Positions 25,830-36,252 of a stretch of 64,000 nt of DNA are shown one piece after another. This DNA is from Methylopila henanensis (GTDB lineage Bacteria; Pseudomonadota; Alphaproteobacteria; Rhizobiales; Methylopilaceae). The position numbers were made by a program, and so were the translations under genes. Positions within the stretch are counted from its first letter, which is position 1. Each line of letters starts with the position of its first letter. Under the pieces are notes generated by a model, which was not told the DNA's origin, did not search any database, and saw only the letters and a program-made list of their open reading frames with translations. Where the stretch lies: NCBI RefSeq assembly GCF_042681025.1, contig NZ_JBHUER010000008.1:310001-374000 (forward strand), read 5' to 3'.

Positions 25830-26696
25830 ATGACACGACATCTCGATCTCGACGCGCTCGCGACGCTCATCGCCGTCGTGGACACCGGCGGCTTCACGGC
25901 CGCGGCCAACCGGCTCGGCCGCACGCAGTCCGCCGTCAGCGCCAAGATCGCGACGCTGGAGGCCGAGCTCGGCCACCGTCTGCTCGACCGCGGCCGCGGC
26001 GGCGCGGCCCCGACCGAAATGGGCTCCGTGCTGCTCGGCTACGCCCGCCGGCTGCTTCAGGTCGAGGACGAGGCGCGGCTCGCGCTCGGCGGCGAGAGCC
26101 TGCAGGGGCGCGTGCGGCTCGGCATGCCGGACGACTATGTGGAGCCGTTCGGCGCCCTGCTGCTCAACCGCTTCGTCGCGGCCCATCCCCGCGTCCAGCT
26201 CGAGGTGCGCTGCGACATCAGCCAGCGGCTGGAGCGGGAGCTCGCGCAGGCGGCCATCGACGTCGCAGTCATCACGCGCGATCCGGCGCGGCCGACCGGC
26301 GAGCTGCTGCGCTACGAGCCGCTGGTGTGGTGCGCGCCGCCAGACCATCGGCCGGAGCTCAGCGATCCGCTGCCGCTCGCCCTGTTCTCGGAGGGCTGCC
26401 GCTTCCGCAACGTCATTCTGAGCGCGCTCGAAAGCGTGGAGCGGCCCTGGCGGATCGCCTACGCCTCGTCGAGCCTGCACGGGCTGCTGTCGGCGGTGAA
26501 CGCCGGTTTCGCCGTCACCTGCGTCGCGGAAAGCTCGATGCCCGCCGGCTGGCGCCGGCTCGGCGCGGCCGAGGGGCTGCCGTCGCTGCCTCCCGCCGAG
26601 ATCGGCCTGCTGGTGCGGCCGGACGCCGGCGTCGCCTCGCGCACGCTCGCCTCCGCCATCCGCTCCGCGCTGTCGCGCCTCGATCAGGCCGCCTGA
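25830..26696 (+). CDS. LysR family transcriptional regulator
   Basis: A 288-residue LysR protein. The DNA-binding domain reads LDLDALATLIAVVDTGGFTA, then ANRLGRTQSAVSAKIATLEA. The effector domain starts at GRVRLGMPDDYVEPFGALLL. GGAGG precedes the ATG at 25830. It ends six bases before the ROK kinase gene, so it may be co-transcribed with the amino-sugar genes and may regulate them, or the divergent KDPG aldolase. The inducer is unknown. Confidence 0.9.
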   Translation: MTRHLDLDALATLIAVVDTGGFTAAANRLGRTQSAVSAKIATLEAELGHRLLDRGRGGAAPTEMGSVLLGYARRLLQVEDEARLALGGESLQGRVRLGMPDDYVEPFGALLLNRFVAAHPRVQLEVRCDISQRLERELAQAAIDVAVITRDPARPTGELLRYEPLVWCAPPDHRPELSDPLPLALFSEGCRFRNVILSALESVERPWRIAYASSSLHGLLSAVNAGFAVTCVAESSMPAGWRRLGAAEGLPSLPPAEIGLLVRPDAGVASRTLASAIRSALSRLDQAA

Positions 26697-26702
26697 ACCG
26701 GC

Positions 26703-27602
26703 ATGCTCATCGGACTCGACTGGGGCGGCACGAAGATCGAGGCGATCGCGCTCGACGATTCCGGCCAGACGCTGCTGCGACGGCGGATCGCGACCCCACG
26801 CGACGATTACGACGGCGGCGTCCGGGCCGCCGCGGCGCTCGTCCAGGGCATCGAGAGCGTCACCGGACGGAAGGCGACGGTCGGCGTCGGCATCCCCGGC
26901 TCGCTGTCGCCGGCGACGGCGCTCGTCCGCAACGCCAACTCCACCTGGCTGAACGGCCGGCCCCTGCGCGACGATCTGGAGCTCGCGCTCGGCCGCCCGG
27001 TGCGGATCGAGAACGACGCCAACTGCTTCGCCGTCTCCGAGGCGACCGATGGCGCGGGCGCCGGCGCCGCGGTGGTCTGCGCCGTCATCATCGGCACCGG
27101 CTGCGGCTCGGGGATCGCCATCGGCGGCCGGCCCTGGCGCGGCCGCAACGGGGTCGCCGGCGAGATAGGCCACAACCCGCTGCCCTGGGCGCAGGGCGTT
27201 TCGGAGCAGCCCGGCCCGGCCTGCTGGTGCGGCAAGCGCGGCTGCGTCGAGAGCTTCGTGTCCGGGCCCGGCTTCGCGCGGGCCCACGCGCTCGCGACCG
27301 GGGCCGTGATGCAGGCCGAGGCGATCGTCGAGGCCGCCCGCGCCGGCGACGCAGAAGCCGGCGCCTCGCTGGAGGCCTACGCCGGCCGTCTCGCGCGCGT
27401 CCTCGCCGTCGTCGTCAACACCCTCGACCCGGACGTGATCGTGCTCGGCGGCGGCATGTCGAACGTGGCGGAGCTCTACGAGGCCCTGCCCGCTCTGATG
27501 CGTCCTTACGTGTTCTCCGACGTCTGCGTCACGCCGGTCCGACAGGCGGTCCACGGCGATTCGTCGGGCGTGCGCGGCGCGGCCTGGCTGTGGGCGTCGT
27601 GA
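26703..27602 (+). CDS. ROK family sugar kinase (fructokinase / GlcNAc kinase type)
   Basis: A 299-residue ROK-family kinase. The phosphate loop is GLDWGGTKIEAIALD. IENDANCFAVSEA supplies the catalytic Asp. The ROK zinc motif is CWCGKRGCVESFVSGPG (C-x-C-x4-C) and the ATP site is VIVLGGGMSNV. Members phosphorylate fructose, glucose or N-acetylated amino sugars with ATP. NagA and a GlcNAc kinase 1.3 kb downstream suggest an amino-sugar substrate, but this is inferred from context. Its stop overlaps the start of a 44-residue membrane protein by four bases (GTGA). Confidence 0.9.
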   Translation: MLIGLDWGGTKIEAIALDDSGQTLLRRRIATPRDDYDGGVRAAAALVQGIESVTGRKATVGVGIPGSLSPATALVRNANSTWLNGRPLRDDLELALGRPVRIENDANCFAVSEATDGAGAGAAVVCAVIIGTGCGSGIAIGGRPWRGRNGVAGEIGHNPLPWAQGVSEQPGPACWCGKRGCVESFVSGPGFARAHALATGAVMQAEAIVEAARAGDAEAGASLEAYAGRLARVLAVVVNTLDPDVIVLGGGMSNVAELYEALPALMRPYVFSDVCVTPVRQAVHGDSSGVRGAAWLWAS

Positions 27603-27733
27603 CGCGGGAGCCGCCCGAGACGCCCGGGCGCGAAAGCGCGCTGGAACGCAGGCTATGGATAGCCGGCTATATCGTCATTATGCTCGCAGTGGGCGCCGGG
27701 GCCCTGCGGCAGATCCTGAAGCTGGTCGGCTGA
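27599..27733 (+). CDS. Small single-span membrane protein, 44 residues, coupled to the ROK kinase
   Basis: It starts at GTG 27599, overlapping the kinase stop as GTGA. The product begins VTREPPETPGRESALERR and has one membrane span (LWIAGYIVIMLAVGAGAL), ending RQILKLVG. The coupling overlap and clear hydrophobic helix support a real gene. Function is unknown. Confidence 0.6.
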   Translation: MTREPPETPGRESALERRLWIAGYIVIMLAVGAGALRQILKLVG

Positions 27734-27742
27734 AACCGGCGC

Positions 27743-27886
27743 TCAGTGGGTCAGCAGGCGCGCGACGTCGACCAGATTGACCACGAGCCACAGACCGACG
27801 CCCCAGGAGGCGACGAGAGCCGCCGAGGCGCTGTAGTCTGCGGCTCTGCGGCGGCGTTCGAATCGGATGAGTGTGCGGTCGATCAT
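27743..27886 (-). CDS. Small single-span membrane protein, 47 residues
   Basis: The product is MIDRTLIRFERRRRAADYSA followed by one hydrophobic span (about 21-43, with ALVASWGVGLWLVVNLV), an Arg-rich cytoplasmic start consistent with N-in topology. The ATG at 27886 has GGGGGGA about eight bases upstream. It converges with the 44-residue membrane protein (nine bases between stops) and diverges from the GlcNAc kinase gene. Moderately supported; the family is unknown. Confidence 0.5.
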   Translation of the reverse strand: MIDRTLIRFERRRRAADYSASAALVASWGVGLWLVVNLVDVARLLTH

Positions 27887-28006
27887 GATCAGGTCCCCCC
27901 GCCGGCCCGCGCCGGCGCCTTCAGCGCCCTCGTCGTCCAAACGTGGCGACGCCGCGGCGGTTCCACACGATTTCGCCATTTTTCCGTCCCCGGCGGGCGT
28001 AGGGTC

Positions 28007-28891
28007 GTGAACGCCGGCGGCGCGCCGCTCTATCTCGGCGTCGACGGCGGCGGCACGCGCTGCCGCGCGCGCATCCGCACCGCCGACGGCCGCCTCGTGG
28101 GCGAAGGCCTCGCGGGCGCCGCCAACGCGCGCCGCGGCGCGCGGGCCGCGATCGAGGCCAGCGTCGCGGCGGCCAAGGCGGCGCTCAGCGCCGGAGGGCT
28201 TGGGGAGGATGCCCTCGGGCGGCTCCACGCCGGGCTCGCGCTCGCGGGCGTCTGCCAGCACGAGGGCCGCGAGGCCGCGCTCGCCGAGCCGCATCCCTTC
28301 GCCCGCCGCGAACTCGCCACCGACTTCGCCGCCGCCTGCCTCGGCGCCCATGGCGGCGGCGACGGCGGCGCCGTCATCCTCGGAACGGGCAGCGTGGCCT
28401 ACGCCCGCCGCGACGGCCGCGAGATCCGCCTCGGCGGCTGGGGCTTCGAGGTCAGCGACGAGGGCGGCGGCGCGCCGCTCGGCCGCGCCGCGCTGCGCCA
28501 CGCGCTTCGCGCCGCCGACGGGATCGAGCCGCGCGGGCCGCTCGCGGACGACGTTCTCGCGCGGGTCGGCGGAGATCAGGACGCCGCCGTCGCCTGGGTG
28601 GGGCGCGCCGGCCCGGCCGAGTTCGGGACGCTCGCCCCGCTGGTGATCGCCCACGCCGCCGCCGACCCCGCGGCGGAAAAGCTGCTGGAGCAGGCAGCGA
28701 TCGAGATCTCCGCGCTTGTGGTCCGGCTCGGCGCATGGGGCGCCGGCGCGGTCGCGCTGGTCGGCGGCCTGTCCGGGCCTTACGCGCCGCGACTCAGCCC
28801 GGCGGCGCAAGGCCTGCTCGTCGCGCCGCAGGGCGACGCGCTGGAGGGCGCGATCGCGCTCGCCCGCATGGGCGCGGGAGCCGCGCCATGA
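28007..28891 (+). CDS. BadF/BadG-type N-acetylglucosamine kinase
   Basis: A 294-residue ASKHA-fold kinase. The first phosphate motif is LYLGVDGGGTRCRARI. ELATDFAAACLGA contains the catalytic region, and VILGTGSVAYARR and RLGGWGFEVSDEGGGAPLG are typical of NAGK-like proteins. The reaction is ATP-dependent formation of GlcNAc-6-phosphate, the NagA substrate. The GTG at 28007 begins the domain; the frame is open upstream without homology. Its stop overlaps the nagA start by four bases (ATGA), strongly linking the two in one pathway. Confidence 0.87.
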   Translation: MNAGGAPLYLGVDGGGTRCRARIRTADGRLVGEGLAGAANARRGARAAIEASVAAAKAALSAGGLGEDALGRLHAGLALAGVCQHEGREAALAEPHPFARRELATDFAAACLGAHGGGDGGAVILGTGSVAYARRDGREIRLGGWGFEVSDEGGGAPLGRAALRHALRAADGIEPRGPLADDVLARVGGDQDAAVAWVGRAGPAEFGTLAPLVIAHAAADPAAEKLLEQAAIEISALVVRLGAWGAGAVALVGGLSGPYAPRLSPAAQGLLVAPQGDALEGAIALARMGAGAAP

Positions 28892-30030
28892 GCGCGGTCG
28901 CGCTCGTTCCCGACCGGCTGTTCGACGGCGACGCTATCCACGAAGGCCGCGCGGTCGTGATCGAGGACGGCCGGATCACGGCGGCGCCCGCCGCGGCCGA
29001 TCTGCCCGCCGCGATCCCGCGGGAGCCGCTCGCCGGCCTTCTGGCGCCGGGCTTCGTGGACGTGCAGGTCAATGGCGGCGGCGGCGTGCTGCTAAACGAC
29101 GATCCGAGCCCCGAAGCCCTCGCCGCCATCGCTGCCGCGCACCGCCGCTTCGGGACCACCGGCCTGCTGCCGACGCTGATCACCGACACGCGCGCCGCCA
29201 TGGCGCGGGCGCTCGACTCCGCTCGGGCGGCGATCGCCGCCGGCGCGCCGGGCGTGCTCGGCGTCCACATCGAGGGGCCGTTCCTCAACCCGCTGCGCAA
29301 GGGCGTGCACGACCCCGCGCTGATGCGCGCGCCCGACGCCGAGGACGTCGCGCTGCTGACGGCCGGCGGCGCGGGCGTCGTCGTGGTCACGCTCGCGCCG
29401 GAGCGGGTGGGGCGGGACGCGATCGCGGCGCTCGCCGGGGCCGGCGTGCGCGTCGCCGCCGGCCACACCGAGGCGACCGCCGCCGAACTGGCGGCCGCGC
29501 GGGCGGCGGGCCTCAGCGGCTACACCCATCTCTTCAACGCCATGCCGCCGTTTCTCGGCCGGGTTCCCGGTCCAGTCGGCGCGGCGCTGTCGGAACGCGA
29601 CACCTTCTGCGGCCTGATCGTCGACCTGCACCACGTGGCGGAGGAGTCGCTCAAGGCGGCGATCCTCGCCAAGGGCCGGGACCGGATCATGCTCGTCACC
29701 GACGCCATGTCCACGGTCGGGAGCGACATGGACGAGTTCCGCCTCCAGGGCCGCCGCATCCTGCGCGGCGGAGGGCGCCTCACCACCGCCGACAGCGTGC
29801 TGGCCGGCTCCGATCTCGACATGGCCTCCGCGGTCCGGAACACGCGCCGCGCGCTCGGGGTCCCGCTCGAAGACGCGCTGGCCATGGCCTCGCGCACGCC
29901 CGCGGCCTGGCTCGGGCTCGACGGCGAGATCGGCCGCGTCGCGGCCGGGTTCCGCGCCGATCTCGTGCTGCTCGACGACGACCTCAACGCCGCCGCCACT
30001 TGGATTTCGGGCGCGCGAGAGGACGCGTGA
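28888..30030 (+). CDS. nagA: N-acetylglucosamine-6-phosphate deacetylase
   Basis: A 380-residue amidohydrolase that converts GlcNAc-6-phosphate to glucosamine-6-phosphate and acetate. Motifs in order: LAPGFVDVQVNGGGG, GVHIEGPFLNPLRKG with the metal-ligand Glu, AAGHTEATAAEL and YTHLFNAMPPF with metal-ligand His residues, GLIVDLHHVAEE, and LVTDAMSTVGSDM with the catalytic Asp. The ATG overlaps the upstream kinase stop (ATGA). The deaminase gene nagB is not adjacent. The length is typical. Confidence 0.93.
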   Translation: MSAVALVPDRLFDGDAIHEGRAVVIEDGRITAAPAAADLPAAIPREPLAGLLAPGFVDVQVNGGGGVLLNDDPSPEALAAIAAAHRRFGTTGLLPTLITDTRAAMARALDSARAAIAAGAPGVLGVHIEGPFLNPLRKGVHDPALMRAPDAEDVALLTAGGAGVVVVTLAPERVGRDAIAALAGAGVRVAAGHTEATAAELAAARAAGLSGYTHLFNAMPPFLGRVPGPVGAALSERDTFCGLIVDLHHVAEESLKAAILAKGRDRIMLVTDAMSTVGSDMDEFRLQGRRILRGGGRLTTADSVLAGSDLDMASAVRNTRRALGVPLEDALAMASRTPAAWLGLDGEIGRVAAGFRADLVLLDDDLNAAATWISGAREDA

Positions 30031-30089
30031 CGCAAAAGCCTGGATTGCGTTAGGCTGAAGCCCGCAGGTTTTGCACGGGCAGGCGCATT

Positions 30090-30362
30090 GTGACCGAGAC
30101 GTTGGACGATCCGCCGGGATCACGGCCTCACGGAGGCCTGTCCCGGCTCGGCCGTTTCCTCACCTCTCCGCTTCGTCGCCTTCTCGCGAACGCCGACGAT
30201 CCGGCCACGGTCCGCGCCCGCACCATGTCCGACGCCGAACTCGCCGAAGCGCTGGGGCGCGAGGTCTACGCCGCCCAGAACGCCGACGACGAGATCTGGG
30301 TCGAGGGCATGGCGCTGGTCGAGGAGGCCGCGCGCCGCCTCGCCGGCCGCGAGCGGCCGTGA
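30090..30362 (+). CDS. Hypothetical protein, 90 residues
   Basis: It starts at GTG 30090 after GGGCAGG. The product has a basic N-terminal part (LSRLGRFLTSPLRRLLA) and an acidic helical C-terminal half (MSDAELAEALGREVYAAQ, then VEGMALVEEAARRL). There is no membrane span or known motif. It converges on upp with four bases between stops. Not recognised. Confidence 0.6.
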   Translation: MTETLDDPPGSRPHGGLSRLGRFLTSPLRRLLANADDPATVRARTMSDAELAEALGREVYAAQNADDEIWVEGMALVEEAARRLAGRERP

Positions 30363-30366
30363 CGGC

Positions 30367-30996
30367 TCACTTCGTCCCGTAGAGGCGGTCGCCGGCGTCG
30401 CCGAGGCCCGGCGTGATGTAGCCGATCTCGGTCAGCTTCTCGTCGATCGCCGCGGTGAACAGCGGCACGTCCGGATGCGCCTCGGTGAAACGCTTCACGC
30501 CCTCGGGGGCGGCGAGCAGGCACACGTAGCGCAGGTCGCGCGCGCCCTTGGCTTTCAGCAGGTCGACGGCCGCCACCACCGAATTGCCGGTCGCGAGCAT
30601 CGGATCCACCACGATCACCAGCCGGTCCTCGAGATTGGTCGGCGCTTTGAAGAAGTACTGCACCGCCTCGAGCGTGTCGTGGTCGCGGTAGAGCCCGACA
30701 TGGGCGACGCGGGCGGAGGGCACGAGGTCGAGCATGCCGTCGACCAGCCCGTTGCCGGCGCGCAGGATCGAGGCGAAGACGAGCTTCTTGCCGGCGATCT
30801 TCGGCGCCTTCATCGGCGCGAGCGGCGTCTGGATGTCGACCAGCTCGGTCGGCAGGTCGCGCGTGACCTCGTAGGCCAGCAGCAGCGCGATCTCGCGGAG
30901 CAGCGTGCGGAACGCCGCCGTGGAGCGCTCCTGCTCGCGCATCAGCGTCAGCTTGTGCTGCACCAGCGGGTGCTCGATCACCGTCACCTGCGACAT
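30367..30996 (-). CDS. upp: Uracil phosphoribosyltransferase
   Basis: A 209-residue enzyme converting uracil and PRPP to UMP. It has the PRPP loop VVDPMLATGNSVVAAVD, LVFASILRAGNGLVDG and ITPGLGDAGDRLYGTK at the C-terminus, which holds the uracil-binding site. The length matches the family exactly. It is the last gene of the minus-strand cdd-pnp-deoA-upp set, 22 bases after deoA, and recovers uracil released upstream in the same pathway. Confidence 0.97.
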   Translation of the reverse strand: MSQVTVIEHPLVQHKLTLMREQERSTAAFRTLLREIALLLAYEVTRDLPTELVDIQTPLAPMKAPKIAGKKLVFASILRAGNGLVDGMLDLVPSARVAHVGLYRDHDTLEAVQYFFKAPTNLEDRLVIVVDPMLATGNSVVAAVDLLKAKGARDLRYVCLLAAPEGVKRFTEAHPDVPLFTAAIDEKLTEIGYITPGLGDAGDRLYGTK

Positions 30997-31018
30997 GCGC
31001 GTCCCCGTCTCCTCATGA

Positions 31019-32327
<1,309 letters not shown>

Positions 32328-32335
<8 letters not shown>

Positions 32336-33137
32336 GGAGCGATCCGATCAGGCGGGCGAGCAGCCGGCGCAGCGCCTCGGCGCCCGTCGCGGCGACGGCC
32401 TGGGTCTCGGCGTGGCTCGGACCCGCCGGCCCGAGGCCCGCCGCCATGTTCACGACCACCGAGACGGCCGCGAGCTCAAGTCCGAAATGGCGCGCCAGCA
32501 CCGCTTCCGGCGCGACCGACATGCCGACGAGGTCGGCGCCCAGCGCCCGGGCCGCGCGGATTTCGGCCGGCGTCTCGAAGCTCGGACCGGGAAACCACAT
32601 CAGCACGCCCTCCCCGAGCGCGATCCCTTCCGCCGCCGCGGCCCGGCCGAGCGCCGCGCGCAAGCCGGGCGAATAGGCGTCGACCATGTCGACGAAGCGG
32701 GCGTCGCCGCCGACGCCCGTCAGCGGGTTCAGCCCGGTGAGGTTGATGTGGTCGGAGACCGCGACCAGCGTTCCCGGCGCGAACGCCGGATCGAGCGCGC
32801 CGACGGCGTTGGTGAGCAGCAGCCGGGTCGCGCCGAGCGCCTTCAGGGTCGCGATCGGCGTGCGCATCGCGCCGGCGTCGCCGGTCTCGTAGGCGTGCGC
32901 GCGCCCCTCCAGCGCCGCGACCCGGCGGCCTGCGAAGCGGCCGACAATCACGCGCTTCGCGTGACCGGACACCGCCTCGGCCGGAAAGCCGGGGAGATCG
33001 GCGAAGGCGACGCGATGCGCGTCCTCGAACGTCTCCGTCAGCCCGCCGAGCCCGCTGCCGAGCACCAGCGCGAGCGTCGCCGGCTCGTCGCCCGCGACGG
33101 CGCGGATGCGGGCCGTCGCGGTCTCGGCGTCGCTCAA
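32328..33137 (-). CDS. Purine nucleoside phosphorylase (trimeric PNP/MTAP family)
   Basis: A 269-residue phosphorylase. It shows LALVLGSGLGGLTE (phosphate site), ALEGRAHAYETGD, LLLTNAVGALDPAFAPG, MWFPGPSFETPAEIRAARAL, and GMSVAPEAVLARHFGLELAA. These are marks of the trimeric PNP group acting on (deoxy)inosine and guanosine. Translation starts at TTG 33137, with GGAGG upstream; the TTG overlaps the cdd stop as TTGA, so it is coupled to cytidine deaminase. Its end overlaps deoA by eight bases. Confidence 0.93.
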
Positions 33138-33559
33138 CGTCCGCCTCCGGCGGCGTCGAGGACGTCCGGCCCGAACGAGGCCGGCAGCAGCTCGCCGAGC
33201 GTGAACGACCGGCGCACCCCCTCGGGGCCGGCCACGAGCACCACGGCATCGTCTGCGGCGAACTCGCGGATGCGCTGGCGGCAGGCGCCGCAGGGCGTGC
33301 AGAGCGCGTCGCCGCCGCCGAGCACGAGGATCGCCGCGATGCGGCGCCCGCCGGCCGCGACCATGGCCGAGATCGCGCCGGCCTCGGCGCAGGAGCCGAC
33401 GGGATAGGCGGCGTTCTCGACGTTGCAGCCGGCGTGGATCGCGCCCTCGGGCGTCACGAGCGCGGCGCCGACCGCGAAGCGGGAATAGGGCGCGTAGGCC
33501 TGCGCCCGCGCCGCGGCGGCGGCGGCGAACAGGGCGTCGACGGCGGCGTCGTCGATCAC
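33134..33559 (-). CDS. cdd: Cytidine deaminase
   Basis: A 141-residue zinc enzyme deaminating cytidine and deoxycytidine. The substrate motif is HAGCNVENAAYP. The catalytic Cys-Ala-Glu is in VGSCAEAGAIS, and the two other zinc cysteines are in TPCGACRQRI. The length is that of the tetrameric form. The start is GTG 33559 with GGGAG upstream. It is the first gene of the salvage operon; the product uridine can be cleaved and uracil reused by Upp. Confidence 0.95.
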   Translation of the reverse strand: MIDDAAVDALFAAAAAARAQAYAPYSRFAVGAALVTPEGAIHAGCNVENAAYPVGSCAEAGAISAMVAAGGRRIAAILVLGGGDALCTPCGACRQRIREFAADDAVVLVAGPEGVRRSFTLGELLPASFGPDVLDAAGGGR

Positions 33560-33726
33560 GGGCGGTCTCCCTCGGCGAGGCGGCCACGATAGCCCGGCGC
33601 GCGCGGCTGCGGGAGCCTGCGTCGCATCGCAGCGGTGGATGATGCGTCGCAGCGCTGGCGAAGCGGCGAATCGGGTGGCACCATGGTGGGTAGCTACCGT
33701 GACGCGAGCTTCGAAGGAGCGGGCCG

Positions 33727-34581
33727 ATGGGGGTGGACGAGCGGACGACGCGTCGTGGCCCTCTGCGCTTGCTCACCCTTCTCGCCCTCGCCGCACTGCT
33801 CGCCGCCGCGCCGCGGGCGACGGCCGCCGACCTCGGGCAGGTGGACCTCGAGCTCGTGCTCGCCGTCGACATCTCCTACTCCATGGACGTCGAGGAGCAG
33901 CAGGTGCAGCGCGACGGCTACGTCGCCGCCATCACCTCGAAGCCGGTGCTCGACGCCATCCGCGACGGCCTGCTCGGCCGCGTCGCGGTCGCCTATGTGG
34001 AATGGGCGGGCGCGGACGAACAGCGCACCATCGTCCCGTGGCGGCTGATCGACGGCCCGGCGAGCGCGCAGGCCTTCGCCGACGAACTCGCCGCCCAGCC
34101 GCTGCGCCGCGCCTACCGCACCTCGATCTCGGGCGCGCTGACGCACGCCGTCCGCATGTTCGACGGCAACGGCTATGACGGCCTGCGCAAGGTGGTCGAC
34201 GTGTCGGGCGACGGCCCGAACAACCAGGGCGCGCCGGTGGAGAACGTCCGCGACGAGGCGATCGAGCGCGGCGTCGTCATCAACGGCCTGCCGCTGATGC
34301 TGAAGCGTCCGTCCTACGCGATGATGGATCTGGTTGATCTCGACGTCTATTACCGCGACTGCGTGGTCGGCGGCCCCGGCGCCTTCGTGCTGCCGGTTCG
34401 CGCCATCGAGCAGTTCGCGGAAGCCGTCCGCACCAAGCTCGTGATGGAGATCGCGGGCCTGCCGCCGGAGGCGCCGGCGATCGGCCTCTCCACCGCGCCG
34501 CGCGTCCAGCCCGCCGCCGACGATCCGACGAGCTCCTGCACCGTCGGCGAACAGCTCTGGCGCGACCGCTTCGGCAACTGA
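33727..34581 (+). CDS. DUF1194 secreted von Willebrand A-like protein
   Basis: A 284-residue exported protein with a signal peptide to about residue 34 (RATAAD). The VWA domain begins ELVLAVDISYSMDVEEQQVQ, giving an intact D-x-S-x-S metal site, and continues with VAYVEWAGADEQRTIVPW and VVDVSGDGPNNQG. DUF1194 proteins are frequent in Hyphomicrobiales; their ligand is unknown. AAGGAG precedes the ATG at 33727. It lies 85 bases ahead of purH with no evident functional link. Confidence 0.9.
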   Translation: MGVDERTTRRGPLRLLTLLALAALLAAAPRATAADLGQVDLELVLAVDISYSMDVEEQQVQRDGYVAAITSKPVLDAIRDGLLGRVAVAYVEWAGADEQRTIVPWRLIDGPASAQAFADELAAQPLRRAYRTSISGALTHAVRMFDGNGYDGLRKVVDVSGDGPNNQGAPVENVRDEAIERGVVINGLPLMLKRPSYAMMDLVDLDVYYRDCVVGGPGAFVLPVRAIEQFAEAVRTKLVMEIAGLPPEAPAIGLSTAPRVQPAADDPTSSCTVGEQLWRDRFGN

Positions 34582-34665
34582 GCCCCCGCTCCGCCCGAGG
34601 TTCTCGCGCGCGCCAAAAAGTGCTACCGGCCGGCCGACCGCACCCGTCGAAGGCCCGAAGCCCCC

Positions 34666-36252
34666 ATGTCCGAACGCCCCGTCGCCCGCGCGCTGCTCTC
34701 CGTCTCCGACAAGACCGGGCTGATCGACTTCGCCCGCGCGCTGCACGAGCGGGGCGTGGCGCTGGTCTCCACCGGCGGCACCTCGAAGGCGATCGCCGAG
34801 GCCGGGCTGCCGGTGCAGGACGTCTCCGACCTCACCGGCTTTCCCGAGATGATGGACGGCCGGGTGAAGACGCTGCACCCGAAGGTCCATGGCGGCCTGC
34901 TCGCGATCCGCGGCGACGCCCGCCACGAGGCCTCCATGGCCGAGCACGCCATCCTGCCCATCGACCTGCTGGTGGTGAACCTCTACCCGTTCGAAGCCGC
35001 GCTCGCCCGGCAGGCGGACTACGACGACATGGTCGAGAACATCGACATCGGCGGCCCGGCCATGATCCGCGGCGCCTCCAAGAACCACGCCCATGTGGCG
35101 GTGGTGGTGGACGTGGCGGACTACGCCGCCGTGCTGGCGGATATGGACGCCCATGGCGGCGCCACCTCCTTCGCCTTCCGCAAGCGCCTCGCCGCCAAGG
35201 CCTTCTCCCGCACCGCGGCCTATGACGCCGCGATCGGGACCTGGCTGTCGGGGGAAGCGGGCGAGACGACGCCGGCCTTCCGGGCGCTCGGCGGCGCGCT
35301 GGCGCAGGGGCTGCGCTACGGCGAGAACCCCCATCAGCAGGCGGCCTTCTACCGCACGGCGGAGGCCCGCCCGGGCGTCGCGACCGCCGTCCAGCTCCAG
35401 GGCAAGGAGCTCAGCTACAACAACCTCAACGACACCGACGCGGCCTATGAGCTCGTGGGCGAGTTCGACCCCGCCCGCACGGCCGCCTGCGTGATCGTCA
35501 AGCACGCCAACCCCTGCGGCGTCGCCGAAGGCGCCTCGCTGAAGCAGGCCTACGAGCGGGCGCTGGCCTGCGATCCCGTCTCCGCCTTCGGCGGCATCGT
35601 GGCGCTGAACCGGACGCTCGACGCCGAGGCCGCCGCCGAGATCGTGAAGATCTTCACCGAGGTCATCATCGCGCCCGACGCCACCGACGAGGCCCGCGCC
35701 ATCGTGGCGGCGAAGAAGAACCTGCGCCTGCTGGTCGCGGGCGCCCTGCCCGATCCGCGCGCCGGCGGCCTTGCGATCAAGACCATCGCCGGCGGCTTCC
35801 TGGCCCAGACCCGCGACAACGCCGTGGTCGACGATCTCGAGCTCCAGGTGGTGACCAGGCGCGCGCCGACCGAGGCCGAGCTCGCCGACCTGCGCTTCGC
35901 CTTCCGGGTGGCGAAGCATGTGAAGTCCAACGCCATCGTCTACGCCCGCGACGGCGCCACGGTCGGCGTGGGCGCCGGCCAGATGAGCCGGGTGGACTCC
36001 GCCCGCATCGCCGCCCGGAAAGCCGCCGACGCGGCCGAAGCGGCGGGCGCGGCGGAGCCGCTGACCCGCGGCGCGGTGGTCGCCTCCGACGCCTTCTTCC
36101 CCTTCGCGGATGGGCTCGACGCCGCGATCGAGGCCGGGGCCACCGCCGTGATCCAGCCCGGCGGCTCCATGCGCGACGCCGAGGTGATCGCCCGCGCCGA
36201 CGCGGCCGGGCTCGCCATGGTGTTCACCGGCGTGCGGCATTTCCGCCACTGA
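34666..36252 (+). CDS. purH: Bifunctional AICAR transformylase / IMP cyclohydrolase
   Basis: The 528-residue enzyme performs the last two steps of purine synthesis: formylation of AICAR and ring closure to IMP. The N-terminal MGS-like cyclohydrolase domain (about 1-150) has ALVSTGGTSKAIAEAGLP and GRVKTLHPKVHGGLL. The transformylase domain (about 200-528) has LRYGENPHQQAAFY and the catalytic VIVKHANPCGVAEG, plus a C-terminal VIQPGGSMRDAEVI. Length and motifs are fully typical. Confidence 0.98.
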   Translation: MSERPVARALLSVSDKTGLIDFARALHERGVALVSTGGTSKAIAEAGLPVQDVSDLTGFPEMMDGRVKTLHPKVHGGLLAIRGDARHEASMAEHAILPIDLLVVNLYPFEAALARQADYDDMVENIDIGGPAMIRGASKNHAHVAVVVDVADYAAVLADMDAHGGATSFAFRKRLAAKAFSRTAAYDAAIGTWLSGEAGETTPAFRALGGALAQGLRYGENPHQQAAFYRTAEARPGVATAVQLQGKELSYNNLNDTDAAYELVGEFDPARTAACVIVKHANPCGVAEGASLKQAYERALACDPVSAFGGIVALNRTLDAEAAAEIVKIFTEVIIAPDATDEARAIVAAKKNLRLLVAGALPDPRAGGLAIKTIAGGFLAQTRDNAVVDDLELQVVTRRAPTEAELADLRFAFRVAKHVKSNAIVYARDGATVGVGAGQMSRVDSARIAARKAADAAEAAGAAEPLTRGAVVASDAFFPFADGLDAAIEAGATAVIQPGGSMRDAEVIARADAAGLAMVFTGVRHFRH

